A stretch of 47,012 bases of DNA from Halococcus thailandensis JCM 13552 (GTDB lineage: Archaea; Halobacteriota; Halobacteria; Halobacteriales; Halococcaceae): assembly GCF_000336715.1 (NCBI RefSeq), contig NZ_AOMF01000163.1, forward strand, positions 1-47,012. The letters are read 5' to 3'. The notes below the pieces were generated by a model. It was not told where the DNA came from. It did not search any database and worked only from the letters and a program-made list of their open reading frames with translations. Both the position numbers and the translations under genes were made by a program. This document shows, one piece after another, positions 17,301 to 24,182 of this stretch (the stretch's first letter is position 1; each line of letters opens with the position of its first letter).

Positions 17301-17555
17301 CGTGACGGGTTCGCCGAGCGCTTCGAGCTCGGCGAGTTCGACGATCTCCCCCAGGCCATCCGCGACGGCGACGTCGATCTCGTGATCTCGCGCGACCGTG
17401 CGGCGCTCGAAGTCTGTGTCGAGGAGGACGTCACCTACTTCTCGACGACGGCCAGCGCCGAGGCGGCGCTCGACGCGCTCGCGGCCCGGGCGGAAGACTC
17501 GGCGGTCGCGGCGGTGAGCGAGCGGCCGACGACCGCGCGCGAGTGGGGCAACTGA
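14319..17555 (+). CDS. carB: Carbamoyl-phosphate synthase large subunit
   Basis: 1078 residues from the ATG at 14319 ([20 protein letters not shown]), matching the roughly 1070-residue family; a frame extending 102 bases upstream is rejected because of the promoter. The enzyme makes carbamoyl phosphate from ammonia (supplied by CarA from glutamine), bicarbonate and two ATP, for pyrimidines and arginine. Two homologous ATP-grasp halves are seen: [18 protein letters not shown] (start) and [20 protein letters not shown] (about residue 588), [11 protein letters not shown] and [32 protein letters not shown] and [20 protein letters not shown]. The end is the MGS-like allosteric domain (about 945-1078). 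An unusual Ala/Asp-rich linker (about 500-560) joins the halves. carA lies 1.5 kb downstream on the opposite strand, with one gene between. Confidence 0.97.
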   Translation: [1078 protein letters not shown]

Positions 17556-17598
17556 GCTGACCGACCTGCGGGTGCGCTAACGCCCGCGTCGCGGCACA

Positions 17599-17606
17599 AC
17601 TATTTG
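17599..17606 (+). promoter_or_regulatory. TATA box of the TraB-RDD gene
   Basis: ACTATTTG lies 26-33 bases before the ATG at 17632. A short inverted repeat (GCGGGTG/CGCCCGC, about 17569-17588) between it and carB may end carB transcripts. Confidence 0.5.
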
Positions 17607-17631
17607 TCGGCTGCCGAGAAACGATCGGCGA

Positions 17632-19020
17632 ATGAGCCGTCTCTCTCTGTTCGGTGCGATCCATTTCGATCGCCGCGCGAAGGTCGCCGACGAGCTGTCG
17701 GCGTTCGTCGCGAGCGAAGATGCAGAGGCGGTGTTCGTCGAGTGGCCCGAACACCCGCTCTCGCGGCGAGCGGCGCTGCGCGCGCTGCTCGCCGTCCCGC
17801 TGCTCGTTCTCGGCGGGATCGTTCTCGATCTCGTCCGTGCACCGTACTACCTGCTGTTCAACCGTCGTCTCGATTCGACCGAGCATATCGTCGCCGCGCA
17901 GCTCGACTGCCCGGTCCACGGGATCGACCGGCATCCGTGGACGCTCATGGCCACTGCGGGGCCGATCGTGATCGCCCTCAACTGGCTCGTTCTGTTCGCG
18001 TTGCTCGCGATCGCACCGCTCGCCGCGGGGATCACAAGTGCCGTCCTCCTCGTCGCGGGCGTTGCGATCCGGGCCGTCACCCGATGGAACAGGACAGGCG
18101 GCGTGCTCGTCGGAACGGTCGCACTCGTCGCCCTGATCGGTGTCAGTGTCGCTGTGGACCCGTTTCTCGCTGGGTTCGCGCTCGCACTCACTGCGCTGCC
18201 CGTCGCCACCGCGGCCGCACTGGTCGTGAGCACGAACACGACCGTCGCCGTGGCGACCCGCATCCCCGTGCTCGTCGTCGTGATCGCGATGGCGCTCGCC
18301 GCCGACTCGCTCGTCGGCTGGTTCGTGCTGATGATGTTCCTCGCCTTCTCGATGTTCGTCACTCGGACGCTCGACACGCGCAACGAACACATGGCCGAGC
18401 GGATCGCGACGATCGCCGACGAAGAGGGTTACGACGCGGCCGTTCTCGTGACCGGCATGGCCCACCTCTCCGGGGTGGCCGACCACGCGAGCGACGCCGG
18501 GCTAACCGTCGAGCGGGCGTACCTGCCCCGATGGCTCCGTGCGCCGGGACGGATCGAGGAGATCTCACCGGCCGAGGCTGACGAGAGTGCGGCGACGACC
18601 GATACCGTCCCCACGGAACTCGGCTCGACGGGCGCGCGGGCGGCCGCGAGCGTCGTCGATTTCGTCGCGCTCGGCGTGCTGGTGTGGATTCCCGCGTTCA
18701 CGCTCGGGATCGTGACACGGAGTCTGCTCGATAGCTTTCTCGCGGGCATCATCGCTGGGATCGTGCTGACGCCGCTCACGTACTACGTACTGCTCGAAGC
18801 GCGCTACGGGCGGACGCTCGGCAAACATCTCGAAGGGCTGGTCGTCACCGCTGCCGACGGATCGCGGGCCTCGATGCGGGCGTGTCTCCTCCGGAACCTG
18901 CTGCGACCGGTCGATTTCGTCGTTTTCTATCTGTTCGGGTTCGTTCTCGTGCTGGTGACCGATCGCGATCAGCGCCTCGGCGATCTCGTCGCCGAAACGG
19001 AGATCAGGGTGAGAAGTTAG
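17632..19020 (+). CDS. TraB/Tiki-like domain fused to RDD membrane domain
   Basis: 462 residues. The N-terminus (LFGAIHFDRRAKVADELSAF, then EAVFVEWPEHPL) has the GxxH and glutamate motifs of the TraB/PrgY/GumN (Tiki) superfamily at His11 and Glu37. A block of about six hydrophobic helices (residues 52-245) follows, and then DTRNEHMAERIATIADEEGY (Arg250, Asn251) and VLVTGMAHLSGV, the second GxxH motif at 275-278. From about 335 to 455 it is an RDD domain: ARAAASVVDFVALGVLVWIP, YGRTLGKHLEGLVV, ACLLRNLLRPVDF and DRDQRLGDLVA. TraB relatives are putative metalloproteases or pheromone-shutdown proteins; RDD proteins are membrane proteins of uncertain, possibly transport, role. The protein's function is unknown. 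Its stop overlaps the convergent carA stop by four bases. Confidence 0.82.
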   Translation: MSRLSLFGAIHFDRRAKVADELSAFVASEDAEAVFVEWPEHPLSRRAALRALLAVPLLVLGGIVLDLVRAPYYLLFNRRLDSTEHIVAAQLDCPVHGIDRHPWTLMATAGPIVIALNWLVLFALLAIAPLAAGITSAVLLVAGVAIRAVTRWNRTGGVLVGTVALVALIGVSVAVDPFLAGFALALTALPVATAAALVVSTNTTVAVATRIPVLVVVIAMALAADSLVGWFVLMMFLAFSMFVTRTLDTRNEHMAERIATIADEEGYDAAVLVTGMAHLSGVADHASDAGLTVERAYLPRWLRAPGRIEEISPAEADESAATTDTVPTELGSTGARAAASVVDFVALGVLVWIPAFTLGIVTRSLLDSFLAGIIAGIVLTPLTYYVLLEARYGRTLGKHLEGLVVTAADGSRASMRACLLRNLLRPVDFVVFYLFGFVLVLVTDRDQRLGDLVAETEIRVRS

Positions 19021-20078
19021 TCCGCGGTCGCCGCGACGCGCGTGGTGCCCGCGAGTTCGAGGACCTCGTCGAAGAAGTCGAGCGAGTCGTGCGGGCCGGG
19101 GTTGGCCTCGGGGTGGTACTGGCGGGTGAGAACGCCGAGCTCGTCGCTTTCGAGCCCCTCGGGCGTGTCGTCGTTGACGTTGATCTGTGTGACGTCGAGC
19201 TCGCCCGGCTCGGTGACGGCGTAGCCGTGGTTCTGGGTGGTCATCACGACCCTGTCGCTGTCGAGATCGCGGACGGGCTGGTTCACGCCGCGGTGGCCGA
19301 AGGCCATCTTCGCGGTGCTGCCGCCGAGCGCCCGCGCGACGACCTGCTGACCGAGACAGATGCCGGCGATCGGGAGATCGCCGACGAACGTGTCGACGAG
19401 CTCCTGTGCGGCCTCGAAATTGGCGGGATCGCCCGGGCCGTTCGAGAGGAAGAGCAGATCGGGATCGACCTCCCGCACGTCGTCGGGCGTCGCATCGTAG
19501 GGCAGGACGGTGACGCTCGCGCCACGATCGAGCAGCGAGGAGACGATCGAGCCCTTCGCGCCGCAGTCGATCAGCGCGATCTCGTACTCACCACCCTCGT
19601 GACGGACCGGCTCGGTGACGCTGACGTCGGCACCGATGTCGACGTGCTCGCTCATCCCCTTGCACTGTTCGAGCTGCTCGCGTGCGGCCTCGGGGCTGGC
19701 GTCGGGCCCAGCGGCGATGCCACACTTCATCGCGCCCTCCTCGCGGAGTTCGGTCACGACGTCGCGCGTATCGAGGCGGTCGAGCGCGGGCACGCCCGCT
19801 TCGGTGAGCCACTCCGCCACGTCGTCGGTGAGTTCGCGGGCGAGCACCGCGGACGGCTGGACGTTCTCGGATTCGAAGCGCTCGTCACGAACCCCGTAGT
19901 TCCCGATGAGCGGGTACGAGAACGTGAGCACCTGCTGGGCGTACGATGGATCGGTGAGACTCTCCTCGTAGCCCGTGTACGCCGTCGTGAACACCAGTTC
20001 GCCACGAGCGGTGCCCGGCGCGCGCGAACGTCCGGTCAGTACGATGCCACCCTCGATGGCGACGTAGGCCTCTTCCAT
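19017..20078 (-). CDS. carA: Carbamoyl-phosphate synthase small subunit (glutamine amidotransferase)
   Basis: 353 residues, normal CarA length. It hydrolyses glutamine and channels ammonia to CarB. The N-terminal CarA domain includes ELVFTTAYTGYEESLTDPSY and TFSYPLIGNYG. The class-I amidotransferase domain (about 165-345) has LSNGPGDPAN, IAGICLGQQVVA with nucleophile Cys241, and QYHPEANPGP with His322 and Glu324. The triad is intact. The TATA box (GTTATTAG, plus-strand 20103-20111) fits the ATG at 20078. It is divergent from an Lrp/AsnC gene with a 15-base palindrome between them, which suggests control of carA by that regulator. Confidence 0.97.
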   Translation of the reverse strand: MEEAYVAIEGGIVLTGRSRAPGTARGELVFTTAYTGYEESLTDPSYAQQVLTFSYPLIGNYGVRDERFESENVQPSAVLARELTDDVAEWLTEAGVPALDRLDTRDVVTELREEGAMKCGIAAGPDASPEAAREQLEQCKGMSEHVDIGADVSVTEPVRHEGGEYEIALIDCGAKGSIVSSLLDRGASVTVLPYDATPDDVREVDPDLLFLSNGPGDPANFEAAQELVDTFVGDLPIAGICLGQQVVARALGGSTAKMAFGHRGVNQPVRDLDSDRVVMTTQNHGYAVTEPGELDVTQINVNDDTPEGLESDELGVLTRQYHPEANPGPHDSLDFFDEVLELAGTTRVAATAD

Positions 20079-20102
20079 TACGATATGCGTACAGACGCAC
20101 CC

Positions 20103-20111
20103 CTAATAACC
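20103..20111 (-). promoter_or_regulatory. TATA box of carA
   Basis: On the minus strand GTTATTAGG, 25-33 bases before the carA ATG. Confidence 0.55.
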
Positions 20112-20129
20112 GTTGTGTTCGAAACAAAG

Positions 20130-20144
20130 TTACGATATTCGTAA
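20130..20144. promoter_or_regulatory. Palindrome between carA and lrp (possible operator)
   Basis: TTACGA-TAT-TCGTAA is a perfect 15-base inverted repeat. It is 19 bases upstream of the carA TATA box, and 31 bases before the regulator's ATG, where its central AT-rich part could serve as, or overlap, the regulator's own TATA box. This fits an autoregulated Lrp-type site; binding is inferred. Confidence 0.55.
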
Positions 20145-20175
20145 TCGTGAAGTGTCGGCCGTCGGTAGGGGAGGG

Positions 20176-20589
20176 ATGGACGACCTCGACCGCCGGATCC
20201 TCGACGTGCTCCGACGGGATTCCCGAACGCCTTACACCGAGATCGCCACCCAGGTCGGCACTTCCGAGGGGACGGTCAGGAATCGCGTCGAGCGGCTCAT
20301 CGAGGACGACACGATCGAGCGGTTCACCGTGACCACCCGCACGGGAAATATCAAGGCGATGATCGAGGTGAGCGTCGCCGTCGACGTCGACACCTCGGCG
20401 ATCTCCGAGCGTATGGCCGAGTGGCCCGAAGTCGATTTCGTCTGGCAGGTCTCTGGCGAGGAAGACGTCGTGCTGATCGTCGACGCGGCCGACACGAGCG
20501 CCGTCAACGATCTCATCACGCAGGCGCGCGAACTCGACGACGTCATCTCGACGAAGACCAGACTCATTCTGGACGAACGGCGCGAATGA
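20176..20589 (+). CDS. Lrp/AsnC-family transcriptional regulator
   Basis: 137 residues from the ATG at 20176, preceded by GGGGAGGG, an unusually clear Shine-Dalgarno for this window. The helix-turn-helix is at about 19-42 (YTEIATQVGTSEGTVRNRVE). The RAM/ligand domain follows, with GNIKAMIEVSVAVDVDTSAI, DFVWQVSGEEDVVLIVDAAD and the usual C-terminal helix-strand. Members sense amino acids and act as dimers or octamers; the ligand here cannot be read, but the divergent arrangement with carA suggests arginine, glutamine or pyrimidine-related control. The ribosome-binding site suggests that, unlike most neighbours, its mRNA has a leader. Confidence 0.92.
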   Translation: MDDLDRRILDVLRRDSRTPYTEIATQVGTSEGTVRNRVERLIEDDTIERFTVTTRTGNIKAMIEVSVAVDVDTSAISERMAEWPEVDFVWQVSGEEDVVLIVDAADTSAVNDLITQARELDDVISTKTRLILDERRE

Positions 20590-20600
20590 GTCGGGTTGCG

Positions 20601-21572
20601 TCAGGAACTCGATGAACTGGGTGGGGAAAACACGTTGGAGCGAACGAGGAGCCAGACCGCAAACACTGCCAGCGGTAGCGAGCCGATCACACCGGTCACT
20701 GCGGGACCGAGGAGTCGACTCGGGTCGTTCTGCGTGAAAAGCAGCATGATACCGGCGTTCGCGTTGATCGCAGCGTGACCGATGACGGCGGGCCAGACAC
20801 TGTTGCCCCGCAGCGTCACCCATCCAAGGAACACGCCGGCGACGACAGTGAAATACACCATCGCAAGACTACCGAGCAGCGGCGTTTCGGGATAGTTATA
20901 ACCCAGCACGATCAGCGGCCAGTGCCAGACGCCCCAGATCACTCCCGACAGCAAGACGGCCCGACGACCGCCGAGAGGGAGGAGTTTCGGTAGCAGATAC
21001 GCCCGCCAACCGAACTCCTCACCGAACGTGGCCACGCAGTTGACTGCCGTGTTGATCGTGAGGGCAGCCATTGCCGCGATGAGCGCGAGTTCCCGTGGTT
21101 CGATCGGGAGTTCCGTCCCCTGTGTCACCCCAAGTGTCTCACCCACGGCACTCAGCGTTGGATCGAAAAATTCCGGAAACAGCGCAAAGAAAATCGTCGC
21201 CCCGAGATAGAGTAGGACGGGCGGCACGACCCACGCGACGGCCCACCATCGCCAGTGACGTCGTCGCGGGCGCAGAGCCAGTCCATCCCAGCCCTCACCG
21301 GTAACGAATCGTGTGAGAACGTTTGCTATCGCCGGTGAAAACATGTAGCCGGTGACGACGAGCACGAACCAGAGCCGAACACCGGCGAACACCGTCGGGC
21401 TCTCGGAGCCGATACCGCCGGTCATGGAGACGATCACACCGATCGTCCACGAGATCCCGAAAGCAAACAGTACGAACAGCCCCACGCGCCGCCACTCCAC
21501 GTCGCCATCTTCGGACCCTGTCGCCGTCGGGAACGCGTCCCGGTCCGAACGTTTCGTCTTCGATGTCGTCAT
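20601..21572 (-). CDS. CPBP (Rce1/Abi-type) intramembrane protease
   Basis: 323 residues. After a soluble charged N-terminus (1-28) there are about eight hydrophobic segments. The family's catalytic motifs are intact: TFGEEFGWRAYLLPKL (Glu185, Glu186, Arg190), GVIWGVWHWPLIVLG (His217) and AVIGHAAINANAG (His266). CPBP proteins are glutamate-dependent intramembrane proteases or membrane-bound partners; archaeal substrates are mostly unknown. The C-terminus ends in a serine run. A TATA box at 21597-21604 gives it its own transcript although the upstream PHP gene is on the same strand 40 bases away. Confidence 0.9.
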   Translation of the reverse strand: MTTSKTKRSDRDAFPTATGSEDGDVEWRRVGLFVLFAFGISWTIGVIVSMTGGIGSESPTVFAGVRLWFVLVVTGYMFSPAIANVLTRFVTGEGWDGLALRPRRRHWRWWAVAWVVPPVLLYLGATIFFALFPEFFDPTLSAVGETLGVTQGTELPIEPRELALIAAMAALTINTAVNCVATFGEEFGWRAYLLPKLLPLGGRRAVLLSGVIWGVWHWPLIVLGYNYPETPLLGSLAMVYFTVVAGVFLGWVTLRGNSVWPAVIGHAAINANAGIMLLFTQNDPSRLLGPAVTGVIGSLPLAVFAVWLLVRSNVFSPPSSSSS

Positions 21573-21596
21573 GCATGTTCGTGAATGGCCCGACCG

Positions 21597-21604
21597 ATAT
21601 AATC
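21597..21604 (-). promoter_or_regulatory. TATA box of the CPBP gene
   Basis: GATTATAT on the minus strand, 25-32 bases before the ATG at 21572. Confidence 0.6.
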
Positions 21605-21612
21605 AAGGCACG

Positions 21613-22320
21613 TCAATCATCCTCCGGCGGCGTTCCGACGCCTGGCGTCGCCCAGTCGGGCGCGTCGAGCTGGTCCTTCTCGGTGTGGATATACCGATAG
21701 AGTCGACCGATGAGGCGATAGGGGAGCCAGTCGGCGACGCGGGGCTCGACACGCCCGTCGCGAATGGCCGCGACGACGTTTTCGGGTGTCGGCTCGTCGA
21801 CGTCGACCGCGGTGTAGGCACGCCCGACCTCGACCGGGTAGTGAGCGTCGCTCCCCCCGGTCATCGGCAGCTCGTACTGCTCAGCGAGGCGTTCGACCCA
21901 CTCGCGGGTCCGTGGATGTTTGCCGTTGACCTCGATGGCGTCGAAGGCGGCATCGACCTCCCTCACCGTGGAGTTACGGTACGGATGGGCGATGATGGCC
22001 GCACAGTCGCGCTCGTGGGCGATGTCGACGACTTCACTCGGTGTCAGCTCGCCGGGATCGGTCTCGTTCGGGGGATCCGGCCCGACCACGAGTACGTGCC
22101 CCCGTGTGGTCGAGATCTCGATGCCAGGGAGCACGGCCACGCCGGCGATCTCGTCGTCGAACGCGCGGTAGTAGTCGTGGTTGGTGGTGGCAACCCCGTC
22201 GAGACCGCGCGCCCGCGCGACCCCCGCGAGCAGTCGGCCGCCGAGCGGGTCGTAGACGTCGCCAAGCCGTCGATGACCGTGAAAAAAGCGCGTGTGCGCG
22301 TGGAGATCGATGCGGTACAC
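21613..22320 (-). CDS. PHP-domain metal-dependent phosphoesterase
   Basis: 235 residues from a GTG at 22320, giving MYRIDLHAHTRFFHGHRRLG; the frame is open much further upstream, but that part overlaps the divergent lipid-kinase gene and lacks family sequence. PHP motifs: DLHAHT (motif 1), TTNHDYYRA (motif 2), GIEISTTRGHVLVVG (motif 3), AIIAHPYRNST and TGGSDAHYPVEVGR. These histidines and aspartates bind two or three metal ions and hydrolyse phosphoesters; the substrate is unknown (nucleotides or histidinol-phosphate-like compounds are known for relatives). It is divergent to dagK-like 22372 with 51 bases between. Confidence 0.88.
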   Translation of the reverse strand: MYRIDLHAHTRFFHGHRRLGDVYDPLGGRLLAGVARARGLDGVATTNHDYYRAFDDEIAGVAVLPGIEISTTRGHVLVVGPDPPNETDPGELTPSEVVDIAHERDCAAIIAHPYRNSTVREVDAAFDAIEVNGKHPRTREWVERLAEQYELPMTGGSDAHYPVEVGRAYTAVDVDEPTPENVVAAIRDGRVEPRVADWLPYRLIGRLYRYIHTEKDQLDAPDWATPGVGTPPEDD

Positions 22321-22371
22321 GGCCGAACGCGGTGTCGGTAGGCCTTTGCTGTTGCGACGTGAGGTCGCTAT

Positions 22372-23313
22372 ATGACCACGCGGGAATCGCCGCTCCGCTC
22401 CGACGGTGGGACGGGCGCGCGCGAACTCATCTACAATCCACTCAGCGGCAGCGCCGATCACACGGACGAGATCTACGACTACGCCGACGAATACGGCGTT
22501 TCGGTCCGGGAGACGAGCGAGAGCGGTGACGCCATCGATCTCGCCCGCGAGAGCGACGCCGACTATCTCGGGGCCGCCGGCGGCGACGGCACCGTTCACG
22601 AGGTCGTGCGCGGGCTCCACGAGGCCGACGCGTTCGATTCGACCGTCCTCGGCATCGTCCCGACGGGCACGGGCAACAATTTCGCGGGCAACATCGGCGT
22701 CGAGAGCATCGCGGACGGTTTCGAGGTGCTCGCCGACGGCGAGACACGGACGATCGACCTCGGCATCGCCAACGGACGGCCGTTCGTCAACTCCGCCATC
22801 GCGGGCCTGACCGCCAACGCGAGCTCCGAGACCACCTCGGAGATGAAGGACTCGCTCGGCGTGCTCGCCTACGTCGTCAACACCGTCCAGACGGCGACCG
22901 ACTTCGACGGGCTCCCGCTCGAAATCGAGACCGCTGCCGGCGACGACGCCTGGAGCGGTGACGCGGCGTTCATCCTCGTGGGCAACGGCCGGCGGTTCCC
23001 CGTCGAGGGGCGCACCCAGGCCGACATGGAGGACGGTCGGTTCGAGATCACAGTCATCGAGGACCGGCCGACGGGACAGCTCGTCGGCGAAGCGACGCTC
23101 CGGCGGCTGCTCGGCAGCGACACCGCGAACATCACCCGGCTCGAAAGTTCGTCCCTGTCGATCTCGGTTCGGGAGGGCGATCCGGGAACCTTCAGCCTCG
23201 ACGGCGAGATGCTCTCGGCGCGCGAACTCGACATCGACGTCGACGCGAGCGCACTCTCGATCCGCGTCGGCGACGGCTACGAGCCCGACCCGCCGGCGAT
23301 CGACGAGCAGTAG
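22372..23313 (+). CDS. Diacylglycerol kinase / sphingosine-kinase-like lipid kinase
   Basis: 313 residues. The DAGK catalytic domain shows LIYNPLSGSADHTDEIYDYA, the nucleotide-binding signature GAAGGDGTVHEVVRGL (GGDGT) and IVPTGTGNNFAGNIG (G.GT.NDFA-like, here GTGNNFA). The C-terminal half has AGLTANASSETTSEMKDSLG, GVLAYVVNTVQT, and SLDGEMLSARELDIDV, the usual DG-E ending. Members phosphorylate lipid alcohols; in an archaeon the substrate is presumably an isoprenoid diether or related lipid, which is inference. It is followed 44 bases later by the IPP isomerase-like gene, a suggestive isoprenoid/lipid pairing. Confidence 0.9.
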   Translation: MTTRESPLRSDGGTGARELIYNPLSGSADHTDEIYDYADEYGVSVRETSESGDAIDLARESDADYLGAAGGDGTVHEVVRGLHEADAFDSTVLGIVPTGTGNNFAGNIGVESIADGFEVLADGETRTIDLGIANGRPFVNSAIAGLTANASSETTSEMKDSLGVLAYVVNTVQTATDFDGLPLEIETAAGDDAWSGDAAFILVGNGRRFPVEGRTQADMEDGRFEITVIEDRPTGQLVGEATLRRLLGSDTANITRLESSSLSISVREGDPGTFSLDGEMLSARELDIDVDASALSIRVGDGYEPDPPAIDEQ

Positions 23314-23357
23314 GCCGCAGTCGAAGGCAATATGAACACAGTCCGCGAGAGACCACC

Positions 23358-23924
23358 ATGAGCACACGAGACGCCGCCGACGAAGACAGCGAAACCCCGA
23401 ATGCCGAGCAGCAGCTCGTCGCGGTCGACGAAAACGACGACTCCGAGGGGATCGTCGAGCGCCTCAACGCCCACACCGGCGACGGCGTCCGCCACCGCGC
23501 GTTCACCGCGATGCTGTTCGACGAGATGGGCAACCTCCTGCTCGCACAGCGCAGCCCCGAGAAACGGCTCTGGGACACCGGCTGGGACGGGACCGTCGCC
23601 TCCCACCCCCGCGAGGGCGAGGAACAACTCGACGCCACGCGTAAACGACTCGAAGAGGAGCTCGGCGTCACGCCCGACCAGTACGACGATCTCCGGGCGA
23701 CCGACCGCTTCGAGTACAAACGCTACTACTACGACGAGGGGCTCGAATGGGAGGTCTGCACCGTCCTGAAGGCGACGCTCACCGACACGACGCTCGATCC
23801 CGACAATAGCGAGGTCGGCGGCGTGCTCTGGGTGCCCTACGAACGCCTCCACGAGCATCCGCGCTGGTACCGCCAGCTCGACCTCTGTCCCTGGTTCGAG
23901 ATCGCCATGCGCCGCGACTTCTAG
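23358..23924 (+). CDS. idi: Type I isopentenyl-diphosphate isomerase-like Nudix protein (catalytic Cys replaced)
   Basis: 188 residues. Type I IDI interconverts IPP and DMAPP. The Nudix fold shows LVAVDENDDSEG, HRAFTAMLFDEMGNLLLAQR, KRLWDTGWDGTVASHP, REGEEQLDATRKRLEEELGV and EWEVCTVLKATL. The glutamates of EWEVC (Glu130, Glu132) are kept, but the cysteine normally found in the xxCSHP/VCGHP segment is Ala81. I recall other haloarchaeal homologs with the same change, so this may be a lineage variant. The activity as isomerase is therefore likely but not certain; an alternative is another Nudix reaction. A T-run after the stop (23931-23936) ends the unit. Confidence 0.85.
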   Translation: MSTRDAADEDSETPNAEQQLVAVDENDDSEGIVERLNAHTGDGVRHRAFTAMLFDEMGNLLLAQRSPEKRLWDTGWDGTVASHPREGEEQLDATRKRLEEELGVTPDQYDDLRATDRFEYKRYYYDEGLEWEVCTVLKATLTDTTLDPDNSEVGGVLWVPYERLHEHPRWYRQLDLCPWFEIAMRRDF

Positions 23925-23930
23925 CGGACC

Positions 23931-23939
23931 GTTTTTCTT
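23931..23939 (+). terminator. T-run terminator after idi
   Basis: GTTTTTCTT, seven bases after the idi stop codon. Confidence 0.5.
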
Positions 23940-23980
23940 CGGAATTCATGCGCCTACGATGTCTGCTCGCGAGCCGTTAG

Positions 23981-24142
23981 TCCGCTCCCACACAGCACCG
24001 CCGAAGCCCTCGGCGCGCGCTCACTTCGTTCGCTACTCGCTCGGCCTGCGGCCTCGCTCGCGCCCCTCGCCCTTCATCCGCCAGGAGCCGCGACCGCCAC
24101 GGCGGCCACGCCACAGCCGCAGCATGGCTGCCGCGAGTGCCG
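23981..24142 (-). repeat. Composite palindromic intergenic repeat, copy C
   Basis: Inverted relative to copy A. Core 2 (reverse complement) is at 23990-24012 and core 1 at 24066-24085. Between them is a variable stretch with GGCC-TGC-GGCC and other three-base-centred inverted repeats. Beyond core 1 lie CCACGCCACAGCC and TACCCCAAC, also partly seen upstream of copy B. No gene is seen between 23925 and 24182. Confidence 0.78.
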
Positions 24143-24182
24143 TACCCCAACGGACTTGACTCGTCGGTGCTAGTGGCGGACA

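Noticed and set aside
21613-23367. 584-codon version of the PHP protein
   Set aside because: The extra 349 codons lie opposite the lipid-kinase gene; the GTG at 22320 places the DLHAHT motif at the N-terminus as usual for PHP proteins.
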